Source: Tetranychus cinnabarinus
Lineage: Eukaryota > Arthropoda > Arachnida > Trombidiformes > Tetranychidae
Reading direction: 5' to 3'
Length of the DNA stretch: 64,000 nucleotides
Assembly (NCBI GenBank): GCA_022266195.1
Contig: WHVY01000006.1
Coordinates: forward strand, 434,001 to 498,000
Each line of letters begins with the position of its first letter. Position 1 is the first letter of the stretch. The notes beneath the pieces are model-generated. The model saw only the letters and a program-made list of their open reading frames with translations, ran no database searches and was not told the origin of the DNA. Position numbers and translations under genes: made by a program. Shown piece after piece: positions 47,928 through 60,000 of this stretch.

Positions 47928-50900
47928 ATGGCGGCCAATTCCCACAACTCACAGGTAAGTCTTTACAAAATCTTTACCTAAGGTATCATTTACAAAATGA
48001 CTTATAAAAAAACTTCACCTTTTCACTTATTTACAGACCAATACCAATGTTTCCACAACTTCAAATACTTGCCTTGAATTGGCCCTTGAAGGTGAAAGAT
48101 TATGTAAAAGCTGTGATTTTGAAGGTGGTATTAACTTTTTTGAAGCTGCCATAAACATTGGTACAACCGACAAAAAGACACTTTCTGCGATCTACAGTCA
48201 GATTGGTAATGCTCATTTTTATTTATCAAATTATGAAACTGCTTTGCACTATCACTCTTTGGACCTTCAACTAGCCAAGTCAATGAAAGACATCATCGGT
48301 GAAGCAAAGGCCAGTGGAAATTTAGGAAATACTCTGAAAATGTTGGGTCAATTTGAAGAGGCTGCCATTTATTGTGATAAACATTTACAAATATCTCGGT
48401 CTTTGAATGACAAAGTTGGTGAGGGCCGCGCTCTCTATAATTTAGGTAATGTGTACCACACCAAAGGCAAACATCTTGCATCCAATAGCTTTCAAGACCC
48501 AGGTGACTTTCCCGATTATGTAAAGAACTGTTTTCTTCAAGCTGTCGATTATTATGAGAAAAATTTACAATTGATGATTGAACTTGGAGACAAATCCGCT
48601 CAAGGTCGTGCTCTTGGTAATCTTGGAAATACCCATTATTTATTGGGTAATTTTGATCAAGCTATTTATTACCACACTGAGGTATTTAATGAATAAGTTT
48701 ATTAGTTATATAATCAAAATTCTCTAGTTATTGGTCAATTTTTCTAATGTTCGTATTTTTATTTTATATTAGAGATTAAGAATTGCTCAAGAATTCAAAG
48801 ATAAAGCTGCTGAAAGAAGAGCTCATTGTAATTTGGGTAACGCTCATATCTTTCTCTGGGACTTTGAAAAAGCTATTTACAATTTCAAGTGAGTATTGCC
48901 TTTTGAATTTACAGTATCGTATTGTTCCGTATTTCTGTAGCTGCATTTTATGGCTCTTTGTTCGAGTTCAATATTTGTGAAGATTTTTATGGATTTAAAT
49001 AAGAACAACCATAGATTAGAAATTCTGCTTACATGTAATATCATACATACATTGTAAATCATGTTGTATTGTTCACACAGTTTCTATGATGCACAACATA
49101 GATCTCTATTCCGGTCAAGAGAAAGCTTTTTCTGTGAAATACCAGATTATCATTATCGTTAGACTTGAATTAAATTGATAAACACAATTAGTCAGGATTA
49201 TAACAATATATTTGAGGATAAATTGCCGTTAGGATGAATACATAAATACAAGTGATCAAGAATTAGAGTTTTAATCAAAAGCTCGTTAGAATTAAACTCG
49301 CTATCTTTTAGATTTCAAGATTATGAAAAACAATTCAGCACTAGGAGATCAAAATTTAACGGCTGGAAGATGCTTTTCAAAAGTTGAGATTTAGGTTGGA
49401 TTAATCAATTATTTGATTCCGGATGAAGAAGGTGTTTTTGTTTCGATTGAAACAATTTTTTTGATTTGTTTTCTTCGGTACAAATTGTTTTTTAATTTTA
49501 AAGTCAAGAAATGAATGGTACGAGAACAAGAACATTTGTTCCTACTTTTGTACGGAATAATACAACACTGTGGATATATAAATCTTTCTTGCACTTTTAT
49601 TCATTTGATTTCTTTCAAATAATTTTTGACTAATTTTTGAATATTACTTTTCATTATTTATTTCAGACAAACACTAATAATCGCCCAAGAACTCCGAGAC
49701 AAAGTTTTGGAAGCTCAAGCTTATTACAGTCTTGGTAACACGTACACTCTTCTGAGAGATTTCAAGACCTCCATTGATTATCATCTTAAACATCTTGAAT
49801 TGGCCCAAGAACTAAGTGATCAAGTTGGCGAAGGACGAGCCTATTGGAGTCTTAGTAATGCTTTTAATTCCATTGGCAATCACAAAGAAGCTCTCAATTT
49901 TGCTTACAAACATCTCGATGTGTCCAAAAAAATTGGTGATAAAATTGGACAAGAAACAGCTAGCAAAACTATTTCTGAGTTGCGACTTTTATTGAATAAG
50001 GAGGGAATTTCATCTTCAACTGTAAATAAGAGTGAAAAAACACCAGAGAGACCCAAAAACAAAAGACTTAGCATGGAAAATATGAATCTTTTAAAATTAA
50101 CTCCGTCCAAACAAGATGAAGATATATTTATCCCAAGTGTAAGCACCAATAACAGTGTTGCTAGTGGCAGTCGAAGTAACATTGCTTCCAATAATAACAT
50201 AGCTATAAAAAGCGAAGAGGAAGATCATTTCCTCGATTTATTAGTGAAATCTCAAGGTAAACGGATGAATGATCAAAGATGTTCTTTTGACCCATTGGAA
50301 AATAAAGAAAATTGTAGGCCTAAATCCTCTCGATCCAAGAGAGGAGCTGTAACTACAAGCACACAGAACCCTATTAGTAATTCTGCCCTTCCAACCAACA
50401 ACCAGCCCGATGTAAACAGTAACAATGGCTCTCAAAGTCGCTCCAACACTCTACGTGGTAATAATTCAACTACATCTAACACTCGTTCTATGGGTAACTC
50501 ACAGAGTGGCTCTTCCGCTTATTCCACCTCAGAATCAACTCATTTAATAGCGAACAATAACGATAATCCCGATGATCTATTCAATCTAATTGAAAATATG
50601 CAAAGTCGAAGATTTGACGAACAAAGAGCTCCGCTTTTGAAGCGCAGTTTTACGATAAATGGATCTGATTATTATTCAGGTGAGTTTATGGTTTTCAAAA
50701 TCACACCCGTTAGTCTAATAGGCCCTTTAGGTTAGCTAATGGTCCTAAACTTAATCTTTTAAACCTAAACCTAAAAATTTGTTGTAACCAAGTTGAAACG
50801 CAATGCATCTGAATCAATTGGATCTACAACTATCAAAACAAGTAGTCAGTCTTCTCTACTCTATCGCTAAATTATTGCGAATATTATCAATCATGAAATT

Positions 50901-51547
50901 AATCAATTCGCCATTATTTTAGTTGTGTGATTTCTCTGGTTTTTAGCTTACATTCTTAGTAACGTTTTCATTTTATTTTCTATTTACTAGGTTCAAATGG
51001 CTCAACCATGACCAGGCAGCATAGTTCTGAACGTTATAGTAATCATGGTTCATCAAATGGAAATCGTAATACTCAACTTCCAACAACAACTTCATCAAGT
51101 TTACCACCTGATGATGATTTCATTGAACAATTAATCAGATGCCAATCTAGCCGATTAGAAGATCAAAGATGCGTCTTACCTCCAACACTCAATTCGAATA
51201 ACCGAGAGGCATCGCTCAATAGTTATACTACTCGACGATCTTTACGTTCTAACGATAGATCAAGATCATCTAATGTACCTAATCAAACTAATCGTCATCC
51301 TTCTCGAGTTTCATCTCAAACGTCAAACGGTAACTCCCGAGGATCAACTTTACCTGACGAAGATTTCTTTAGTTTAATAATGCGCTTTCAGTCTGCCAGA
51401 ATAGAAGATCAACGATTTGTACTTCCACCTGGTAATAATCAATATCGCCATCCAAATAGAAACAATTTGCCGTCCTATCCACAGTCCGTGAGCAGTAGGA
51501 AAAGCTCTGTGTCTGATGACGAAAGAACAAAATGTTCCAAGGTTTAA
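47928..51547 (+). CDS. pins: Pins / LGN (GPSM2) spindle-orientation protein
   Basis: Adaptor linking cortical G-alpha-i to Mud/NuMA and dynein during oriented division. Exons 47928-47954, 48037-48681, 48773-48888, 49667-50679 and 50991-51547 join in phase to 785 residues. The N-terminal half (about 20-365) is a series of LGN-type tetratricopeptide repeats with repeated GxALxNLGN-like signatures. A Ser/Asn-rich linker with an RLSME site follows. Four GoLoco motifs bind G-alpha-i-GDP: about 449 (DHFLDLLVKSQ...NDQR), 565 (DDLFNLIENMQ...DEQR), 641 (DDDFIEQLIRCQ...EDQR) and 723 (DEDFFSLIMRFQ...EDQR). Each ends in the DQR or EQR triad, whose arginine reaches the nucleotide. Intron 4 (48889-49666) carries a dispersed repeat. 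Two broken copies of the GoLoco end lie downstream. Confidence 0.95.
49052..49395. repeat. Dispersed repeat, copy 2 (in a Pins intron)
   Basis: Matches 26137-26492 in the same orientation over about 340 bases with scattered differences and small gaps. It occupies about half of the intron between Pins exons 3 and 4. No coding capacity. Confidence 0.75.
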
Positions 51548-52159
51548 TGAGCTTAATTCATTTCATCAGATTCAATTCATCTTGTCATTCTACCATTGTA
51601 ACGTCATCAACTTGATTTTACAGTCAATTTACATTGAAAAAGTCCATAATTAAAATGAAAAAATACAGGAAACCAAAGTTACCAACTTGGTCGAAATGAA
51701 GTGGTGTTAGTAATGCATGAAAATCCATTTAAAAATGAAAAATCACTCAATAATTTTAAAAATTTAATATAATCTGAATGAGTATCTCTGATTTTAGTCA
51801 ATCTCCATGTATTTTTCGTCTTTATCAAAAGATAATTTTACACGTTTAAATTATTAAAAATATTAATGTTGGGCTGTAAGTCTTTTGAGAAAATTATTTT
51901 TTTTATTTTCAATTTAGTAGTTAAATAGTGAACTTTTTCATATTGATAGACTATGCATTCAAATTAAAGATCCTCTCGATTGAATATGTTAATTCTAATT
52001 CATTCTAGTAGTGTTCAATAATTGGTAATTCAATTATCCCAGATGCTTAAAATTATTGAATATGTTTCATTTTGCGTGGGTGTTCTTCAGTCCTACAAAG
52101 ATCATTTAATAAGAAAAACTTGGTCCAAGTGTTTGTTTCATGATTGTAACATAAAATCA
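51548..52159. other. Pins 3' UTR and spacer
   Basis: AT-rich with no gene. It separates the Pins stop from the degraded GoLoco copy. The frame at 52022-52219 overlaps the start of that copy in a wrong frame. Confidence 0.6.
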
Positions 52160-52895
52160 GGTTCAACATTGTCACCCTATAACAGTCGAGTCATCTTCAA
52201 GATCAAATCGATTAATTAATAGAGCAGCAACAATAGCTAGGAGCACAACTAATGGTAACATTGTTACAAATGGTCAGAGAGGTTCAAATCCGATTAGCTT
52301 TGGTTCCAACAATCATCCAACCTCGTCTTCAGGACCAGCATCTTTGTCATCAACGTATGGAAGCTCAGGCTCAGATTCAAGTAACGCAAGAGATGAACTG
52401 TTAGACATGATTGCAGCCCTTCAAAGTCGCCGATGAACAAAGAGCACCACTTTCTCGTGCCAATATTTTGCCTGATGATGATTTCTTGGACAACTCATGA
52501 AATGCCAATCAAGTCGCCTTGAGGATCAACGAGTAACTCTTCCAAATCTTTTTGCTTCTCAAACCTCGTCAACATCACCTTCAACATCAGCCAATATTTT
52601 AGCTCCTTCCACGTCTTCCCTTAACCCTTCTCCAACCACCTCATCATCTTCAGCTCGAGCCAATTTTGCTCGGAATAGATCAGCAACTGTTTCTGATTCC
52701 AGTGCAGTTGGCCCGACTGGACCAAGTAAACCAATTACTGAAGATTTCTTTGGACTTATCATGCGTTTCCAGTCAGCTCGAATTGAAGATCAACGAACAG
52801 AGCTTCCAGGTTGTAATCATTCCGAGGATGGTGATGATGAAAATAATGAAGTAGCGAAAAATCGTCTGGAAATTCAACATCAAACTCATCCTTGA
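52160..52895 (+). pseudogene. Degraded duplicate of the Pins GoLoco region
   Basis: Starts with an AGGTTCAA resembling the acceptor of the last Pins exon. It then encodes, in three frames, a Ser/Asn-rich linker and three GoLoco-like units: ELLDMIAALQSRR, DDDFLD joined across a frameshift to MKCQSSRLEDQR, and EDFFGLIMRFQSARIEDQR. Frame breaks lie near 52190 (GTC/ATCTTC), near 52431 (several bases lost after CAAAGTCGCCGA) and near 52488 (one base lost in TTGGACAACTC). The final frame stops at 52895. No TPR-encoding exons accompany it. The GoLoco consensus residues are well kept for a broken gene, so sequencing or assembly errors, or a short expressed GoLoco gene, cannot be ruled out. Confidence 0.85.
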
Positions 52896-55800
52896 CATCT
52901 TCATCTGAAGACAGAAAAAAGATTGACACAGGTTCACAATGAGTAACAGCTTTTTGGGTGAAATTGGACTCCATTTGAGCCATTGAAAAGAGAGTGAGAA
53001 GCTGGATCAACCAATTTATTGGAATATTTCAATAATTCCCTGATAACTCTTTCCAGGATTTCATTACCGATCTATCAATTATAAATTTAAATTTTTCATT
53101 TCTTGTCTTTCTTATGCAAGATTTTGTATCGAAAAAAGAAACCATTTCTGCCAATTTTTCTGCATTTCCACCGTCGAAGTTGAAAAATGATGTGAAAAAT
53201 ACTTGTTAATCAATTTCAATCAATTAACATATGACGTTAATTTAATTAATTGTTCTCGTTTCATCTTAAAACTACATCTGTTAAAATCTTTGCTCCTCTT
53301 CTTTTTCTTTACTTTATATTTGTAAGAAAATTTCTTGGCATTTCATCCAATATAATCCTAATCATCATTATTTTTATTATCATGCTCATTTTGTCTTCTC
53401 TCTTGTCATCCAATTTATTCTTAAAGAAGCAACCAAGTTTCAGTTTATTGAAAAAACAATAACACAAGTTCACTTCCAAAATTAAGCCAACATTCAATTT
53501 TCCTTCCACCTTTTAACCAAATTCAATGTAATTTTTTTAAAGTAAGATCTAATTTCGTTTGATTAGCCACTGTCAGAACAATTGTCAATTAAGAAATTAT
53601 TAGTTTGAAATAATAAGCAGTTTGGATAAACAATAAAATCCACTTTTAAATTGCTAATAAGAAAACCGATTTCTTTGTTAATTGTTCACCGATCCTGGTG
53701 CGGTTTATTTTTAGGTTTTCATTCGTTCAATTTTAATATTCTGGTAAACTGAATTAAACAAGCTGAAATGATTTTAAAATTGAACAAGATCTAAACAGAG
53801 TTGATTGTGAGGCAAGAAATCAAATTATAAGAACGGTATACAAAATTGAATTATCATAAATTAAAAATAGAAAAGTGAACGATGTACATTTCAAATTAGC
53901 GAGGACGAAAATCATTACATCGTTTTTTGAATCTCATTGAAAATTTGCAAAGTCGAAGGTTTAAGGAACAAACAGTTTTACGATAAATATAATAATAATA
54001 ATCATCTACACACCAGTCAGAAAATGCTGATTGACATTCTGTCATGAAGAGATAGAAAGTAATAGAGAAATAGATTATGAATAGGAAAAAGAAGAGGATT
54101 GCAGAAGGTAAATTGTTATGGATGAAAGACCCATTTAACTATAGTTTGTGTGAGATCTATCCAATTGATTCATGCAAACAAATTATTTTACTTGAAACTG
54201 ATTGATTTCAGGACAAAAGTAAAAAAATATTACCAAAATTCAAAACCTGAATATTACATAAAATTCACTAATAACTCAATCTTTCCATTATTTAAAGATA
54301 GTCATTTTTTAGTACAGAGAAAACAATCAAATGAAGTCTAATTGGGAAATTAATTCCAGATTTACATATTTCCAAAAATCCGTTAAGAAGATACAATTTA
54401 GTATTAGTTGATTCAACATTTTCATTCATTTACATGACTAAAAATGATTAAAGGTAAAAATGGATGGAAATGCTATTGAGCCAAAACTATTATCATTAAA
54501 CTGTGAAACAATATAGCCGTTACAATTGAATGAAAAGCCATGTAAAGGGAATTGCTGAGTATTATATCTTAATGGCAAATATTTACATTCAAGGTGTCAC
54601 ACTGAAAAGGTCCGTGTGAAAATGAATAATACACTGATTAAACTTTGCAGCAAAAACGTTAATTGGATTCAAATTAAGGACTATTTATTCATTTTACTTA
54701 TAGAAATCAGATCATTTCAAATACATCAACCTATTTGCGAATGACATTGATTTTTACAATTTGAATTTACAATAAATTTCCCAGTCATGAATTAATGGTA
54801 GAAGGTAAAATGAAATCTTGATTTTATATAAGCATTGTTTGCCCCATGTTTGATCAATCTGCTCAATCAATATCTCCAGCTATTTCAAATTTTAAATGGA
54901 CAAGTTAACAATCAAAATCTGTAAATAAAATACAATAGAAAATGGAAAAATTGAAATTAGTCTGATATTTCAGGTTAGCGTTGGTTAATGCAAGAGCTAT
55001 TTTACCTTTTTTTCAATAAAATGCATAAAAGGAAAATGGCCTTTTTTAAAACGCTGATAAATTTTCATAATAATTTTCTAGATTCTCAATTTTTAGCTTT
55101 ACCAAGCTATTAAATAGTAGCTAATAGATAATAGGTGCAAGCTATTGTGATGAAAAAAAGGGTAAAACAAGATGATGGTGAAATGATGAATAAAGAGATC
55201 GTCAAAAATGGTAAGGATTGAAGGTAAAAAAAGGAAATAAAAACAGCATCAATTGTATGATGACCTGTCTTATCTAGTTCCAGATGATGCTGAGTTTTTT
55301 CAACACCTAACTATTTCCATTTTAACCATTTTCAACATCACCTCCATCATCATCATCATGTTGGTTAAAAATTCTTAACTGTTTTGAAACCATTAAGAAA
55401 AATAACTCTTGACTATTTGCCGACGTTAACGAGATCTCTTTTGATTACCATCATCATCCTCAAGATCCTTTATTTTCCCCTGCTTTTCCTCCTTCACCAT
55501 CCTGATCGCTTTCTTTCCGTTTCGTGAACCTCCTTCTGTTTCCTCCGTTCAAATTATCTTTTCCTTTCTTCCCTCTTTACGTTTCTTTTTGAGTCTTTAA
55601 CTGAAAAAACTTGGAGACTCAGCTTGTTATCATGTAAGTTTTGAAATTTTTTTTCTTATCACAACAACTTTCTCACATTGCTTTGCCAAATTGCGAGCCC
55701 CAATTAGATAAGGTAAGATCAGCAATCATCCCAACAGCCCAGGTGATTCCTTTCTGGACATTTTTATAGCCCCAATGTTATATTTGAAATCATCAAAGTC

Positions 55801-56792
55801 GTCGAATTTGGTTTTTTGCTTCTGATTCCAAATCATTAAGAAATTCTCAGAACCAGCACAAACTATTAACACTCGTTTCAATTCATTTGCTATCCATGTT
55901 CATCAGCACCATTCAACACATTTAGCATCGGTAATTGGCAGAATTGACCTAATCACAATCAGATGTCCAGATAATTTAATGATGAAGTATTATCTAAAGT
56001 GCCATCAACTGTTTTCAGTTTTGTTTCTAGTGGTTTTCACACTTTATCCTGATTTTTCTTCGCCTTTTCCTTCATCTGCATGTTAACAATCCTGGTTAAA
56101 TAACACAGGTTCATTACAATTACAATAACGATCAACTCTTGAAGTCAGTTCATTGGGCTTATATGACAGGTTGTTCAAATACATGGAAAGTGAAAGGATG
56201 GAAATAATACTTCCCCTTTTTGACTGTCAGCTTAATGAGAAAGGAAAGAAGAAAAAAAATCTGAAAGTTATTTTAAAAAAAAGCAGGAATAATAGGAAAG
56301 ATCAGATATTGTAAACATGGAATTGGAGTAAATATACGTTTTTTTATGAACTCACCTAATGCGTTTTATGTTACATTTGAATCAAGCAGACCGAGAGAAG
56401 GAGAAAAACAAATATCAATCAACATTGATCAACACTGATTGAATTTGACGGGTTATGATGATGATGATGCTTTGTTTGGTTTATTTTAAACATGTAAGAT
56501 GAAAAGAAGAAAAAAAGAAACCTGTTTCAATGGCCAGAGTTTGTATCGTTTCCAGAATGATTATCCAACAAGCATGGTTTGTATTGTTGCCTTCAAAATT
56601 TTAACAGCATGGTTATGCTAGTTGCATCTGCACATTGATTCATTTTTCCTCTTCTTCTGCTGTATTATCACCTCACTCCTGGTGATCATTAAACAAAAAG
56701 CTTGTAATTAATACTTGAAAGAAGCAGCATTAATTTAGTTAACTACCATTTCATTTGCGTAAACCAAATCAACTGATATTTTGCATGAAAGT
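52896..56792. other. Gene-free region, left part
   Basis: No supportable gene apart from the Pins remnant. A pyrimidine-rich stretch at about 55430-55635 ending in CATGTAAGT resembles a 5' UTR exon with a splice donor for a gene further right on +, but this is weak. Confidence 0.5.
53935..53990 (+). pseudogene. Second small Pins GoLoco remnant
   Basis: A short match to Pins 50573-50665: a TTTTGAATCTCATTGAAAAT start, then CAAAGTCGAAGGTTTAAGGA, then CAGTTTTACGATAAAT. It corresponds to GoLoco 2 with an internal deletion of about 15 bases. It is too short to be a gene. Confidence 0.75.
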
Positions 56793-57055
56793 ACCGTGTT
56801 TCCGCACATTCTAGCACCGAGCTTGTTAATGAGTGAGTTCACTTTTAAGCTCTGTTGACACTCATAATTTAACACTGTGGCTTAAAAATGAACTTAAAAC
56901 TGGTTTTTATTACATTGGATACATATCTTTTTGTTATCGATTCTTGCTTATTTTAATCATTTTTAAGACACAGAGCTAAATTATGAGTGTCAACATGACT
57001 TAAGAAGTGAAAATTTTCATTATTAAGCCCGGTGCTAGAATGTGCGGAAACACGG
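56793..57055. mobile_element. MITE with 26-bp perfect terminal inverted repeats and TA flanks
   Basis: Terminal repeats 56793-56818 and 57030-57055 are exact reverse complements starting CCGTGTTTCCGCACATTC. TA flanks both ends (56791-56792 and 57056-57057), as expected for Tc1/mariner-type insertion. The interior is also partly palindromic (GACACTCATAATTTA near 56860 against TAAATTATGAGTGTC near 56980), so the whole 263 bases can fold. There is no coding capacity, so it is non-autonomous. Confidence 0.92.
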
Positions 57056-57057
57056 TA

Positions 57058-60000
57058 ATTGCTTAGTTGGTCAATCTTTCCTTCACTTTTGGGTGACTCT
57101 GTCAAAAAACGCAAAGAAAAAGAGAAAAGAGTAACAATTAAATAAGGAATAAATAAATAATTATGAGTATTGTAATGATATATATACGAAGCTATTATTT
57201 ACAATGTCATTGGCTTTCTAATCGGCTGATAAGTTAATTAAACAACGAGACGACACACAACTCATTAGCTACTCATTTAGTTTAACAAAGATTTGCTTAT
57301 TTTCAACGGTAATTTTGAAGAATCGTTTGATTATTTAAAGCAAACATTGAGAAACAATTAGCATACATGATTCAATTTAGTTACTTTGTATGTATAGATG
57401 ATCCAGTATCATTAGATGTGATTGCTTATCACTTACTAATGTATAACAATTAACCCAAAAGAAAACAGAGAAACTTGCAAAAACACAACAATTAATGTCA
57501 TCCTTGATTGTCTGTTTGTTTCAAATTACAGTTGTATGGTAACAAGATATCTTTAACATTGAAATAGTTAACGATGAATGTAGCCATGTTGTTGATTAAA
57601 ACTTGAAAACAATTGAAAAGGAAAGAATTGAAGAAGCAATTGGATCTTCAATATGATTGCTGTTTTTCAAGGAAGACTAGTTGGGCTTTTTTTAACGAGC
57701 TGAATTGCATTTAGAGAAACATTATGTAATGCTATTAAAGAGGAAAATTTTCAGCTAAATTAAGGTGAATTATAATAGCTGAGTTGTAGTTGGAACATCA
57801 AAATTTAAAACAATTGCAATTTTCAAGTCTAGTCGTAAAATTGTACCTTTTATGAGATCTCTACTTATATCTGACATGTAAGTTTTACTTGTTGATTTAC
57901 CATAAAGTTATAAGGAACATAATCAGGTGTGATCTTTCAAACCAAACCGGATCTGACTGTGATTTTAAACATTTGTGAACAAATTGGTAGTCAACGAAAT
58001 CTTTAATAACTTTCCAAGAGGTCGTCGTCCGGATCGCTGGGTATTTTCCTCGAATTGATGTCCCATTCCTGGTTGCGTGAGGTAAATGTAAGTATTGTTA
58101 AACATTTGTTAGTGTTATTATTCAAATTGGTGTATCAACTTACTCACACAGCGCTTTTGTTCATTATGTTTGCATGCAAATTGATCTGTAACGGATCTGT
58201 AACGTGTAAGACAAAAGTGCAGCCCAGTTAACTGTCAAGCCTGAGTCTTTTCCAAGTAACATGAGAAGCCAACTGAAGGGGAATCACAGAGCGACCAAAA
58301 TTGATTCCAAGCGAGTAAAAGTAACAAAGATAACGACCTAATAGCGACCATTGGACAGTCTATGGCAAACCACTGTGATAGCGAAATGAAGAGAAATTGT
58401 ATAAATTAATTATTGGAATCAAAGGGAAGGAGTATAGAGACTTACCGAGAGTGAATTGAAGGCACAATAAACAGAGAAATGGTGATTGTTGGTAGCCGTT
58501 ATGTGGATAATAATTAAGGTGATTCAAGGACGTGTAATGTATATGAATACTTCCGTAAAATTAGCACAGCTAGGGAGGAATATTAAATAGAAATTGGATA
58601 AATATCATTAGAATAAATCGTTTTGTTGTGGATAAAAAAGGTAAAGATTTACACATTAACATGTGCTTTGTGTTAACACAATGTGATTGAAGCTGCAAAG
58701 ACAAATAGACAATTTGTTTGATTCTTGAGAAGTAGGAAATGAAGATTTAATTTTTATTATCCTCACAACACCCATCCTTTCCTTCAAAAATAGTGTCCCT
58801 CCTGTTCAGGTTGCTTGTTTAATTAATTAACTAACCTTTTGTTTAAACTCAACAACAGCCAATTGACGATAATTGTCATCAACATGCTGTTTTTTCAACT
58901 TGGCGCCATTTATTCTTTTGTTTGGTTTACTTCTCATGGTGATTATAAAGTAGTGATGAAACAAAATGTGTGTTGATCAAGATTCATCACGAGTAATGGA
59001 AACCCCAAATTAAAGATATGATGAGAAACAAAACCCGTGGAGGAACCACCTTTCTGCTGATCGCTGATTTGTCTTCCATTTCTCTCTTTTTTAACCGAAA
59101 GAAAGAGGAAAGCTTAATAAAGCCTGATGAAGGAGATGACAGATAAAAAGAGGATTCACACGTGGTTATTTGTGAGTCTCGTGTAGTCTCAATCATCTTT
59201 TTTATTTCTTCTCTCTTCTCTCTTCTCTCTCTTTCCTTTTTCTCTCTTCTCTTCTCTTCCCTTGCTGATTAACGATATTGTTGACATTGAGGTTGATAAT
59301 GATGAAGATAGAGATGACCTGTTATTCCTGCTTTTGTTGGCACTCTCCTCTTTTGTGGATAATAGTAAGTACAATCTGTTATTTTATTATATTTTTGCGT
59401 TGATCTTATTCGCTAACCTTCTTCTTCTTTCCTTTCTTTTCCCTGTTAGCTTAACTGAATTGAGTCAGACCCCAGGTTACCTTTTACCATGATCCTCTCT
59501 TATTGCTTTATGATGTTGGCACTGTTGCTATATTGATACTGATGATGGTTTTTCATGCATCTAGCTGTCAGTGGTGAAATGAATGTTTCCTAATGAGGCG
59601 TTGTAAGGTTAAGCAGCAGTAGCATTGTTAGGTGAAAGTCGATTTAAGGTTTGACTCCGTGCTTCTGGTAATAGCCTTTCATGGTTTGTTGATTCAGCGC
59701 ACACCCAATGGACTCATAGCTATTTATTTCTATCTTCCCTTTCTTCATCATCATCATTCATTCTTTATCTCTCTCCCTCCTCTCTCATTTTTAACTTATT
59801 TTCCCTTTTTTCTTTTTTTTCTAGTAACTCTTGTTCAAATGGAAGAAAAAGGTTAAGGAGAGTAAAGAAAAGATTTTTTCATACATTGAAAAAAAGGTGA
59901 ATGGACACCAGAACGGAGTTTACTTCATCTGTCTAAATTGTTTTCGCTATATGAATATGTTGCAACCCGATTTCATTATTTTACTAATTGCTATGGCTGA

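Noticed and set aside
50241..50435. Minus-strand frames opposite Pins and its linker
   Set aside because: Shadow of a well-supported coding exon, without any domain.
58987..59492. Overlapping frames in the CT/GA-rich stretch near 59.2 kb
   Set aside because: They arise from a simple pyrimidine/purine tract. Products are Ser/Leu- or Lys/Glu/Arg-rich without domains.
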